Positions 55,492 through 63,723 of a stretch of DNA of 63,723 bases are shown piece after piece. Position numbers and translations under genes: made by a program. The stretch is from Hyphomonadaceae bacterium (GTDB taxonomy: Bacteria > Pseudomonadota > Alphaproteobacteria > Caulobacterales > Hyphomonadaceae): contig JANQQC010000009.1 in assembly GCA_028285145.1 (NCBI GenBank), positions 1-63,723 on the forward strand, in the 5' to 3' direction. Numbering within the stretch: the first letter of the stretch is position 1; each line of letters opens with the position of its first letter. The notes below the pieces were generated by a model, which had not been told where the DNA came from, ran no database searches, and saw nothing but the letters and a program-made list of their open reading frames with translations.

Positions 55492-56329
55492 AAGTAGTGT
55501 CCTCCGAATGTGAGTTCCATTGAAATCGCCCCGCCGGCAGAAGCCGGTCCAGAATAGGTGTTAGCGGTGCAAGCGCTGCCAGTGCGTAGAGCATCGATCC
55601 TCGAACGTGCGGTCCCCAGCTGAGCCATGCCGCGAGCGCAGCTACCGCGCATGCAAACAGGATCCGGCCCGCCCGGCTGTCCGGCGTTGAGCGCGGATCT
55701 GTGATCATGAAGAAGGCAAAGACGAGCAGCGCGCCAGACTGCATCTGGTGCGCGGGAATAACGAGCGGATCTCCGAGCCAGAGCGCACGGCCAAACAGAA
55801 TCACCGCGAACATGGCGAGAAATCCAAGCGCGATGTCGAGTCGCTTGGCGCTTGATAGAACAAGAGCGGCCGCACCAATCGCAAAAGCGGCGAACCAGCT
55901 CGCTTGTCCCCATTGCCCGGGTGACACCCATGCGGATGTTCCACTGATCAACGCCACCGAGACGATGCCTATACAGGCCGGGTTGAAGATGTGCTTACCG
56001 TTGTATCGAAGACAAAACTTCGCGCCGATCCCGATCACCGCCGCAGCGAACCAGAATCCCGGGTGAACGGCTCGAAGCAGGATCGACAGGGACAGCGAAG
56101 TGATGAGGGCGGACTTCCACTCAAATCGTGTTCCCGTAGCCTTTGCGCCGGCGAACTGTGCGAGCATCGCGCCGGCTGCCGCCGCCAAAAGCGCCAGAGG
56201 ATTCGCGCCAAAATCCGACTGGGTCAGGGAGATCACGAACAGGCTTGAGAGCGCCAGAATCTGCCAGTGCCGCGCGTCACGATTTAGCGCGATGAATCCA
56301 CTGACGAGAGGTTGCATCCGAAGCTGCAT
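55433..56329 (-). CDS. RnfD/NqrB-like membrane protein, orphan
   Basis: The 298-residue protein has about nine helices and the family's FFMITDPRSTPDS segment and NGKHIFNPACIGIV, both typical of RnfD/NqrB proteins. The flavin-attachment Thr found in RnfD (in an S/T-G-A-T motif) is not present; the corresponding region reads MQSGALLV. No other rnf or nqr subunits lie in the window. The frame could start at a TTG (56338) or at an ATG further in (56317). It overlaps the DUF2330 gene by 59 bases and is probably co-expressed with it. The energy-coupling role of RnfD is unlikely on its own. Confidence 0.8.
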   Translation of the reverse strand: MQLRMQPLVSGFIALNRDARHWQILALSSLFVISLTQSDFGANPLALLAAAAGAMLAQFAGAKATGTRFEWKSALITSLSLSILLRAVHPGFWFAAAVIGIGAKFCLRYNGKHIFNPACIGIVSVALISGTSAWVSPGQWGQASWFAAFAIGAAALVLSSAKRLDIALGFLAMFAVILFGRALWLGDPLVIPAHQMQSGALLVFAFFMITDPRSTPDSRAGRILFACAVAALAAWLSWGPHVRGSMLYALAALAPLTPILDRLLPAGRFQWNSHSEDTTYETETRPDDERTLSGFARP

Positions 56330-56403
56330 TCGCCGCAATCAACACACCAAATGCGCGCAGATTACGGCGAATTCATTGAATTAGCAGTGACTTGATGCCC
56401 TGC

Positions 56404-56868
56404 TCAAAGGCTGGAGCGAAGCATCCAGGCCGTTTTCTCTGCAACGTCCGCCCGGACTGTCAGAAGGTCAGCCGTTACAACATCCCCACCCTGCTCGGCG
56501 ACTTCGACACCGCGTTTCGCAGCGCGGGAGACGGCCTCGTGTCCCTTGGCGAGATTGGCAACCATCGTGTCGGCATCCGGGACGCCATCGTCAGGTTCGA
56601 TGCTCGCTTCAGCCATCATTTCCCGGCTCGATCCCGGGGCATACTCTCCAAGCGAGCGGATGCGTTCCGCTATCTGATCGAGCGCCATCCACAATTCATT
56701 GTATTGTGTCTCGAAGAGCGTGTGGAGCGACGAAAACCGCGGCCCCGTTACGTTCCAGTGATAGCCATGCGTTTGCATGTATAGGGCATAGGTTTCGCCC
56801 AGCACCTTCTTCAGCGCAGACACCGACTCTTCGCGGGCCGGTTCTGCGAGTCCAATATTGATAGACAT
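56404..56868 (-). CDS. dps: Dps-family ferritin-like DNA protection protein
   Basis: The 154-residue protein has the Dps four-helix bundle with the ferroxidase residues at subunit interfaces: QTHGYHWNVTGPRFSSLHTLFETQYNELW, with the His and Asp/Glu ligands of that pattern. It stores iron and protects DNA under starvation or peroxide stress. The ATG at 56868 is preceded by AGGAG. It stands alone upstream of the RnfD-like gene with a 65-base gap. Confidence 0.94.
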   Translation of the reverse strand: MSINIGLAEPAREESVSALKKVLGETYALYMQTHGYHWNVTGPRFSSLHTLFETQYNELWMALDQIAERIRSLGEYAPGSSREMMAEASIEPDDGVPDADTMVANLAKGHEAVSRAAKRGVEVAEQGGDVVTADLLTVRADVAEKTAWMLRSSL

Positions 56869-56962
56869 GGCAATGCTCCTTTCCGAACTGCTTTGCAGTC
56901 TAGGTAAGAGGCCGAGCCTGACCGGACCAATCAAACCTGCGCGCCGCAGGTATAGAGGTGGT

Positions 56963-58180
<1,218 letters not shown>

Positions 58181-58339
58181 TCATCTCCAGTAGCAGTTGC
58201 CTCCCGCCTATGCCGCAACCCTGTGCGGTGCAACCTCATTCCGTTGAATTTCAACGAATGATTTAACACCAAATTGACCAGACTTCGATATCGATGCCGA
58301 TTGTACAGTCCGCCGGGTGCGGACGATTGGACCTGAGTG

Positions 58340-58606
58340 ATGTTTAACAGCATTCTCCATAAGGTACGTGTCGAGCTCGAAATTCTTTCGAACGACCTGA
58401 CCTACTGGGCTGCCGGCTTGTCCGATGCGGAAAAGCTGTTCGGGCTGTGCCTCGCGATTCTTGCATTGTTCGCGCTGGTCATACGGCCTGCAAACAAGAA
58501 GAAGCGCAATCGCAGCGAGTTTGTCCAGTTCGCCTTTGCAATGACTCTCGTGGTCTCGGCAGGCATTGGTGTTGGCTGGTTCTTCGACCCGAACTTCCTG
58601 CGGTAG
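58340..58606 (+). CDS. Small membrane protein upstream of uvrC
   Basis: The 88-residue protein has two helices (about residues 35-50 and 62-82) and a basic loop KKKRNR between them, and ends in FFDPNFLR. A GTG one codon upstream could serve as start. It lies 32 bases before uvrC in the same direction, so the two may form a transcript. The family is not recognised. Confidence 0.65.
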   Translation: MFNSILHKVRVELEILSNDLTYWAAGLSDAEKLFGLCLAILALFALVIRPANKKKRNRSEFVQFAFAMTLVVSAGIGVGWFFDPNFLR

Positions 58607-58638
58607 CCGCAACCGCCTGTGCCGCCTATCTTGAGCAC

Positions 58639-60522
58639 ATGGATTCGCAGACGACATCGCCATCCCTTCCCGCTCGCAGCGGCGTGGACGTCATCAAGGA
58701 CAATCTGAAACGGCTTCCGGGCAAACCGGGAGTCTATCGGATGTACGCCAGTGACGGCGAAGTCCTGTATGTCGGTAAGGCCAAGAATCTGAAAAACCGC
58801 GTGTCCAGCTACGCTAAGATGGGCGGACACACGCAGCGTATCGCAATGATGATCGCGCTGACGGCGTCCATGGAATTCGTAGTCACCGAGTCCGAAACCG
58901 AAGCGCTGCTTCTCGAAGCAAGCCTCATCAAGTCGCTGAAACCGCGCTTCAACGTGCTGCTTCGGGACGACAAGTCATTCCCCTACATTCTGATCCGACG
59001 CGATCATGACGCCCCTCAAATCCTGAAGTATCGCGGAGCCAAGCATGATCGCGGGGACTATTTTGGTCCGTTTGCGAGCGCCGGCGCAGTTAAGCGTACG
59101 CTAGACACACTTCAGAAGGCGTTCCTCCTGCGCACCTGCGAGGACACCTTCTACGAAAACCGGTCCCGCCCCTGTATGCTTCACCAGATCAAGCGCTGCG
59201 CGGCCCCATGTGTCGGACTGGTTTCCGAAGAGGAATACACACGCCTAGCCGATCAGGCGGCTGACTTCCTGCGCGGTCGCGCGACTGATCTGCAGGCCGA
59301 GCTCGCTGAGGAAATGGAAGCGGCCTCTGAAGCGATGGACTTCGAGACCGCTGCAAAACTGCGGGACCGTATCCGCGCCCTCGCTCATGTCCGTGCCAGT
59401 CAGGACATCAACCCGGATGGTCTCGAAGAGGCGGATATTTTCGCCATCGCCGAGGAAGGCGGCCAGTCATGTGTACAGGTCTTCTTCATTCGTGCGGGCC
59501 AGAACTGGGGGGCCAACGCCTACTATCCCCGGCATGAGCGCGGGGCGGAAGCCGAAGAGATTCTCGCGGCCTTTATTGCCCAGTTCTATGAGAAGCGCCC
59601 ACCCCCTCGCCTGATCCTGACAAGCCATTCGCCTGAGCAAAGCGACCTCTTATCGGAGGCGCTTGGCTTGTCTGCCGGCCGGAAGGTTGAGATCCGAACA
59701 CCGGAGCGCGGCTCTAAGCGAGAGCTGATGCTGCAAGCAAGCCGCAATGCGCGGGAAGCGCTTGCCCGGAAATTGGCCGAAGGGGCGAGTCAGGTTCGTC
59801 TGCTCAAGGATCTCGCAAAGGCGCTCGACCTCGAGGAGCCGCCGCAAAGGATCGAGATTTACGACAACAGCCATATTCAAGGATCGAACCCGGTCGGCGG
59901 TATGGTCGTGGCCGGCCCCGATGGCCTGATGAAAAACCAGTACCGCAAATTCAATATAAAGGACAAAGACCTGGAGCCCGGTGACGATTATGGCATGATG
60001 CGCGAGGTCATGCGGCGGCGGTTTACGCGAGCGCTCAAGGAGCGTGAGGACGGCGATGGCAGCAACTGGCCGGACCTTGTCCTGATCGATGGCGGGCTTG
60101 GACAACTCAACGCCGTTATCGAGACGCTGGCCGAACTTGATATGTCGCCAACCGATGTCACCCTTGTCTCCATCGCCAAGGGCCCCGACCGGAATGCCGG
60201 CCGTGAGAAATTCTTCCGCCCGAACGCCGCGCCCTTCATGCTGCCGGGCAACTCCCCGGTCCTTTACTACCTTCAGCGGCTGCGCGACGAGGCCCACCGC
60301 TGGGCAATCGGCTCGCATCGTGCCCGCCGCTCGGCCGACATCAAACGCAGCCCGCTGGATGAAATCGATGGTATCGGACCGGCCCGGAAGAAGGCCTTGC
60401 TGCACCGGTTCGGATCGGCCAAAGGTGTCGCCAAGGCGAAGCTTACTGACATTGCGTCTGTGGACGGCGTCAATCAGGCGCTGGCGGAACGGATTTACGG
60501 ATTCTTCCACAATGACGCATGA
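58639..60522 (+). CDS. uvrC: Excinuclease ABC subunit C
   Basis: The 627-residue protein has the N-terminal GIY-YIG nuclease domain (PGVYRMYASDGEVLYVGKAKNLKNR in pattern), the UvrBC interaction motif (ELAEEMEAASEAMDFETAAKLRDRI in pattern), the RNase H-like endonuclease domain (EIYDNSHIQGSNPVGGMVV and LVLIDGGLGQLN) and a C-terminal (HhH)2 domain. It makes both incisions in nucleotide excision repair. The ATG at 58639 is chosen since upstream residues do not fit the family; the frame itself is open to 58447. Confidence 0.96.
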   Translation: MDSQTTSPSLPARSGVDVIKDNLKRLPGKPGVYRMYASDGEVLYVGKAKNLKNRVSSYAKMGGHTQRIAMMIALTASMEFVVTESETEALLLEASLIKSLKPRFNVLLRDDKSFPYILIRRDHDAPQILKYRGAKHDRGDYFGPFASAGAVKRTLDTLQKAFLLRTCEDTFYENRSRPCMLHQIKRCAAPCVGLVSEEEYTRLADQAADFLRGRATDLQAELAEEMEAASEAMDFETAAKLRDRIRALAHVRASQDINPDGLEEADIFAIAEEGGQSCVQVFFIRAGQNWGANAYYPRHERGAEAEEILAAFIAQFYEKRPPPRLILTSHSPEQSDLLSEALGLSAGRKVEIRTPERGSKRELMLQASRNAREALARKLAEGASQVRLLKDLAKALDLEEPPQRIEIYDNSHIQGSNPVGGMVVAGPDGLMKNQYRKFNIKDKDLEPGDDYGMMREVMRRRFTRALKEREDGDGSNWPDLVLIDGGLGQLNAVIETLAELDMSPTDVTLVSIAKGPDRNAGREKFFRPNAAPFMLPGNSPVLYYLQRLRDEAHRWAIGSHRARRSADIKRSPLDEIDGIGPARKKALLHRFGSAKGVAKAKLTDIASVDGVNQALAERIYGFFHNDA

Positions 60523-60558
60523 GTTCACGCGCCTGCGGGCAGCGTGTATAAATTGCTC

Positions 60559-61500
60559 ATGACCGAATACTTCAAGCCCATCGCCTACCCGCTCTGGACT
60601 GACAACAAGACCGCGTTTGCAGACGCCATTGGATCGTCTTTCCGGGAAACCGGGTTCGCCGTGATCCAAGACCACCCTGTCGACCAGGGCGTGATCGACC
60701 GAGCCGTTGCGGCAACCAAGGCCTTCTTCGCGCTGCCGGAGGATGTGAAGCAGAGCTATTACGATGCCGAAGGCGGCGGCCAGCGCGGCTACACTCCGTT
60801 TGGCACAGAGAACGCCAAGGGCAAGGCGGAGTTCGACCTCAAGGAGTTCTGGCATACAGGACGCGACCTGCCAGCCGATTCCCCCTACCGCGCGACCATG
60901 GGCGATACGCCGGCGGTGTCCGAGATTGAAGAATTCGATGACGCAACCCGGGCGCTATATGAGGCGCTGGATGCAATGGGGCGGACGATGCTTCGAGCCA
61001 TCGCGCTACACCTGAAGCTCAATGAAGACTGGTTCGATACGCGGGTTGAAATGGGCAACTCCATTCTACGGTTGCTGCACTATCCACCTCAGGATGACCC
61101 GCCGCCGAAAGGTTCTGTGCGGGCGGGCGCGCATGAAGACATCAATGTCATCACGCTGCTGCTCGGAGCCGAAGAGGCCGGGCTTGAGGTGAAGCATCGC
61201 TCCGGCACGTGGCTTCAGGTCAATCCGCCAGCAGGCGCGCTTGTCATCAATTGCGGTGACATGCTGCAAAGGCTGACGGCTGGCATTCTCCCATCTACGA
61301 CCCACCGCGTGGTCAATCCCGAGCCTGAACGCGCACGCTTCCCGCGTTACTCCACCCCCTTCTTCCTGCACTTCAATCAGGATGTTCTGATCGAACCTCT
61401 CGAACAGTGCGTGGCCGAAGGCGGCACACCGGAGCCCGCAATCACGGCGCAGGACTATCTAATGGAACGCCTGCGCGAGATTGGCCTCGTCAGGGCCTGA
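60559..61500 (+). CDS. 2OG-Fe(II) oxygenase, isopenicillin N synthase family
   Basis: The 313-residue protein has an N-terminal DIOX-like domain and a jelly-roll core with the iron ligands H and D in RAGAHEDINVI and H in LPSTTHRVVNP, plus R-Y-S (PRYSTPFF), the 2-oxoglutarate-binding motif. It would hydroxylate or oxidise an unknown small molecule. The ATG at 60559 is chosen; a GTG at 60544 would add five residues. It follows uvrC by 36 bases and ends 11 bases inside the GNAT gene on the other strand. Confidence 0.87.
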   Translation: MTEYFKPIAYPLWTDNKTAFADAIGSSFRETGFAVIQDHPVDQGVIDRAVAATKAFFALPEDVKQSYYDAEGGGQRGYTPFGTENAKGKAEFDLKEFWHTGRDLPADSPYRATMGDTPAVSEIEEFDDATRALYEALDAMGRTMLRAIALHLKLNEDWFDTRVEMGNSILRLLHYPPQDDPPPKGSVRAGAHEDINVITLLLGAEEAGLEVKHRSGTWLQVNPPAGALVINCGDMLQRLTAGILPSTTHRVVNPEPERARFPRYSTPFFLHFNQDVLIEPLEQCVAEGGTPEPAITAQDYLMERLREIGLVRA

Positions 61501-62095
61501 GCGCCGGCCACTCTTCCCGCGTAACTTCCCAGACCAGAGACGGCCGCGTGGTGCCGTCCGGGCGCTCGCTGATGATCTCCCCCATTCGGCGAAAGCCGAG
61601 ATGATCGAGCATCTTTGCCGTTCTGATGTTGTCCAGCGCCGCCGTTGCGCAAATCAGGTCTAGCCCCAGCGCCTCAAACATCCATGTGAAGCTGGCTGCC
61701 GCGCCCTTGCCGCCTTCGCCCCGGCTCTGCCGGTCGGCGCGCATGCCGCCGCCGAGCTCGCCAGCCGCCCATTGCGGCCAGATCTGAAAGTCTGAATACG
61801 CCGAGATGCAACCGGCTTCGTCATGTCGGATGACCAGCAGGCCCTCTCCGCGTTCGCGTTCGCGCAAATGATCTTGAATGAAGGCGCGGACCGTTTCCAG
61901 ATTGAGGGGACGTGGCAACGAGTAGATCGGCGCGAACAGGCTCGGGTCTGAGAAGAAGGCTAGTAAGTCCTCGACATCATCGAGCGCTGCCAGACGTCCG
62001 CCCGATGGAAAGGCCTCGACGGTGCGTACATTAGCCCGGATAGCATGGGCCTGCGCCGCATCAACGATGTCTCTAGTGAGTGGAATATCCGCCAT
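61490..62095 (-). CDS. GNAT-family N-acetyltransferase
   Basis: The 201-residue protein has the RimJ/RimL-like pattern: the acetyl-CoA loop is read in MRADRQSRGEGGKGAAASFTWMFEALGLDLICATAALDNIRTAKMLDHLGFRRMG, with a split Q/R-x-x-G-x-G/A. It may acetylate a protein N-terminus or an antibiotic-like amine. It starts one base after the arfB stop, so both are likely on one transcript. Confidence 0.82.
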   Translation of the reverse strand: MADIPLTRDIVDAAQAHAIRANVRTVEAFPSGGRLAALDDVEDLLAFFSDPSLFAPIYSLPRPLNLETVRAFIQDHLRERERGEGLLVIRHDEAGCISAYSDFQIWPQWAAGELGGGMRADRQSRGEGGKGAAASFTWMFEALGLDLICATAALDNIRTAKMLDHLGFRRMGEIISERPDGTTRPSLVWEVTREEWPALRP

Positions 62096-62096
62096 C

Positions 62097-62531
62097 TCAG
62101 TCGTCCCGGGTGACCTTTCCGCGGAGCGCTTTTATCTCAGCCCGCTCCTTCTTGGCCTTAAGGCGGCGTCTGACCGAGCCGCCGGTTGGCCGTGTCTTGA
62201 TGCGGCGCTTGGGCGGCTTCGCCGCTTTCTCTATCATACTGGCCAACCGTTCGCGGGCTGCTTCGCGATTGAGAGACTGCCTGCGGTGCTCCTTAGCTTC
62301 GACAATGATGTCGCCATCCCCGGTTATGCGGGATCGCCAGAGCCGCTTGAAGCGCGCTTTCACGGCCGGCGGCAAAGAAGACGCCTCCACATTCCAGCGC
62401 AATTGCACGGCGGTGGAGACCTTGTTGACGTTCTGGCCGCCCGGCCCGGAGGCGCGCACGAAGGATTCTGACAGCTCCCAGGCGGGGACGGTCAGCTCGT
62501 TATCGATGCGCAGGTCGGAATCATCAGCCAT
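62097..62531 (-). CDS. arfB: Peptidyl-tRNA hydrolase ArfB (ribosome rescue)
   Basis: The 144-residue protein has the catalytic GGQ motif in RASGPGGQNVNKVSTAV and a basic C-terminal tail (KPPKRRIKTRPTGGSVRRRLKAKKERAE) that enters the empty mRNA channel of stalled ribosomes. It releases stalled peptides without a stop codon. The distance from GGQ to the tail fits ArfB/YaeJ and not full release factors. It starts at the ATG at 62531 and precedes the GNAT gene. Confidence 0.93.
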   Translation of the reverse strand: MADDSDLRIDNELTVPAWELSESFVRASGPGGQNVNKVSTAVQLRWNVEASSLPPAVKARFKRLWRSRITGDGDIIVEAKEHRRQSLNREAARERLASMIEKAAKPPKRRIKTRPTGGSVRRRLKAKKERAEIKALRGKVTRDD

Positions 62532-62624
62532 GGGTTCTTGAATAACATGTTCAGGTGGAATTCAGCGGCAATCTCTAGCGTTAGGTGAGGTCTGGCCAAA
62601 TGCCAGTCATAAAGGGGAGCGGTT

Positions 62625-63248
62625 ATGAAGCTCTTGCACTCGATATCGCGCGCCATGGCGGCGGCGGCTCTTGTGGGCACGCTGGTCGCTCCTGTCGCTT
62701 CCGCCACGCCTGATCGCGGCGACCGCCGCGCGCATCATCACGATGGACACCGAGGCGACAGAGGCCATCGTGGTGACCGGGGACATCGGGGTCACCGAGG
62801 TGATCGCGGGCATCGCGGCGATTATCATCGCGGACATCGCGACCGTGGCCACTACTCTCACCACCATCGCGGTTACCGACATCATGGCCGCTATGCACGC
62901 CACGGATACCGCCATCACCACCGCTACTATCGCGATTACTATTACCCACGGCGGTATTATCGAGGCTATCACGCCCCTCGATTCTACCGGCATGCGCCCC
63001 GTTACTACCGCCATCACGGGTATTACGGGCATCGCCGCCACTATCATCGCCCCCGTTACCATGTTGGCGGTCATTACCATTTGCATCCCCGCACCGTGGT
63101 GATCCGGAACTATCACCATTACGGCCTGTACGATCCGCCCTATGGGCATCATTGGGTCCATGATTATGGCTCTGGCGATGCGATCCTGAGGTCTGTCGCG
63201 ACCGGTGCCGTCATCGGTCTCGTCGTTGGGGCGGTTATCGCCGATTAG
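62625..63248 (+). CDS. His/Tyr/Arg-rich exported protein (RcnB-like)
   Basis: The 207-residue protein has a signal peptide (VGTLVAPVASA), then about 120 residues that are mostly His, Arg, Tyr and Gly with repeats such as HRGDRG, and a C-terminal block with NYHHYGLYDPPYGHHWV and a hydrophobic tail. The terminal block fits RcnB-like periplasmic proteins; the His-rich body could bind nickel, cobalt or zinc. AAAGGGGAG precedes the ATG. The DNA repeats cause long spurious frames on both strands. Confidence 0.85.
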   Translation: MKLLHSISRAMAAAALVGTLVAPVASATPDRGDRRAHHHDGHRGDRGHRGDRGHRGHRGDRGHRGDYHRGHRDRGHYSHHHRGYRHHGRYARHGYRHHHRYYRDYYYPRRYYRGYHAPRFYRHAPRYYRHHGYYGHRRHYHRPRYHVGGHYHLHPRTVVIRNYHHYGLYDPPYGHHWVHDYGSGDAILRSVATGAVIGLVVGAVIAD

Positions 63249-63360
63249 GAATGCGTCCTCCCCGGTTTTTGTTGGCTTCCGTATCGCGGCTCGGCGCGCT
63301 GTGCGCCCGAGCGGCTCACATGAAGCGCGCTCAGGGCTGTTGTCCTCCTTCGTGATTGAG

Positions 63361-63416
63361 CCTGCGCCGTTACCCGGCCCGCATTGCCGCGTCCGGTTGA
63401 GATGAAGAGCCCGTGC
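63361..63416 (-). repeat. Right copy, block B, of the inverted repeat
   Basis: This is the reverse-complement match of 140-195 at about 46 of 56 positions. In the shared reading frame it encodes ARALHLNRTRQCGPGNGAG, against ARALHTNRTRDRGPGECAG on the left. Confidence 0.75.
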
Positions 63417-63480
63417 GACAGCGCCGAGGCGTGTCGGAGGTTCTTGTTTAGAGCGCTGAAGGTGACGCGCTCCGGTGCTG

Positions 63481-63552
63481 CCGCACGCCGCGATGTTTCG
63501 CGCTGTCCCGCCGGGCCCCAGCCTTGGCCTGTGCTTGTGTTCTACAAGCCCC
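63481..63552 (-). repeat. Right copy, block A, of the inverted repeat
   Basis: This is the reverse-complement match of 10-81 at 69 of 72 positions. On the minus strand an ATG at 63554 opens the frame MGLVEHKHRPRL, where the left copy has ACG. No ribosome binding site is obvious before the ATG. Confidence 0.9.
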
Positions 63553-63723
63553 ATGGCTGCACAGGGCCCAGCACAGAGGCCGGGGCCCTTCCCACCCGGG
63601 GTTTAGCCGGGCACCCGGACGGCCCTGCTAGACGGAGACCGGCACACCGCCGGTGCCGGGCCGCCAGACCGCGACCTCGCCCCCCAAAGCCAGACGGCCG
63701 ACCCGGCTCTTCAGGGGAGCGAT
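63553..63723 (-). other. GC-rich end segment with hairpins and a 31-codon open tail
   Basis: The segment outside the right repeat copy contains the hairpin CCGGCAC/GTGCCGG (63639-63659). Read on the minus strand from the window edge, 31 codons stay open (including SRVGRLALGGEVAVW) to a TAG at 63628-63630. It may be the 3' end of a gene that starts outside the window, or chance in very GC-rich DNA. No tRNA, rRNA, RNase P or SRP RNA signature was seen. Confidence 0.3.

Noticed and set aside
62671..63102. A 143-codon plus-strand frame rich in Ile/Thr/Ala
   Set aside because: It is a shifted-frame reading of the same repeats; its hydrophobic look comes from CAT/ATC repeats.
62607..63554. A 315-codon minus-strand frame through the His-rich gene and the right repeat
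   Set aside because: It covers the opposite strand of a well-supported exported protein with a good ribosome binding site, and its residues reflect the DNA repeats. Only its first part, in the repeat, is kept as an observation.
63553..63723. RNase P RNA, SRP RNA or tmRNA
   Set aside because: None of the conserved core sequences of these RNAs was found, only a GC-rich hairpin.

Overview
The window looks like chromosomal DNA of a Gram-negative alphaproteobacterium, probably from the Hyphomonas/Henriciella/Caulobacter side of the class. This is inferred from gene families (alphaproteobacterial SspB, a DnaG without most of its zinc ligands, the xseB-ispA-dxs operon, large TonB-dependent receptors, many lipoproteins) and from the high GC content. 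No phage, insertion sequence, CRISPR array or rRNA was seen. Coding density is high, and many neighbours overlap by a few bases. The window begins and ends with two copies of one repeat in inverted orientation.

Layout. 1-200: left repeat copy. 197-6535: an oxidoreductase cluster in which three different proteins each carry a Rieske [2Fe-2S] domain: a thiamine-diphosphate enzyme, a glutamate-synthase-type flavoprotein and a haem-type membrane protein. Small membrane proteins and a Cys-containing anchored partner accompany them. 6559-8835: small hypothetical gene, EamA permease, HSL-type esterase. 8860-14862: two paralogous TonB-dependent receptors with a shared upstream block and matching GC-rich terminators. 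15106-21278: SelO, fatty acid desaturase, CoA-transferase, tRNA-Arg(CCT), nuclease-like lipoprotein and a DUF900 hydrolase lipoprotein. 21343-25147: dnaG-rpoD. 25292-29940: four-gene exported set with an S8 protease, an I9-like protein, a lipoprotein and an M23 peptidase.

30064-36588: wax-ester-synthase-type acyltransferase, lipase-like hydrolase, pseudouridine synthase, aldose epimerase-like protein, sphingosine-phosphate-lyase-like enzyme, SspB and a thioesterase. 36599-43790: MAPEG and HxlR genes facing away from each other across a palindrome, tlyA, a variant Cu/Zn SOD, an amidase, a decayed CorA/ZntB transporter gene, a DUF938 methyltransferase and an acyl-CoA synthetase. 43867-53888: SRPBCC protein, TPR-like lipoprotein, dxs/ispA/xseB, crotonase, MATE exporter, pyrD with DUF952, S24-type repressor and LysR regulator. 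About 53972-54084: a strong candidate small RNA that displays anti-Shine-Dalgarno sequences and ends in an intrinsic terminator. 54112-63248: DUF2330 protein and RnfD-like membrane protein, Dps, aminotransferase, uvrC, 2OG-Fe(II) oxygenase, GNAT, arfB and a His/Tyr-rich exported protein. 63361-63552: right repeat copy.

The most unusual elements are the triple-Rieske cluster, the anti-SD small RNA, the exported protease cassette and the inverted repeat pair, whose two copies keep the same reading frame. Gene functions are read from motifs and family memory only; no database search was run.
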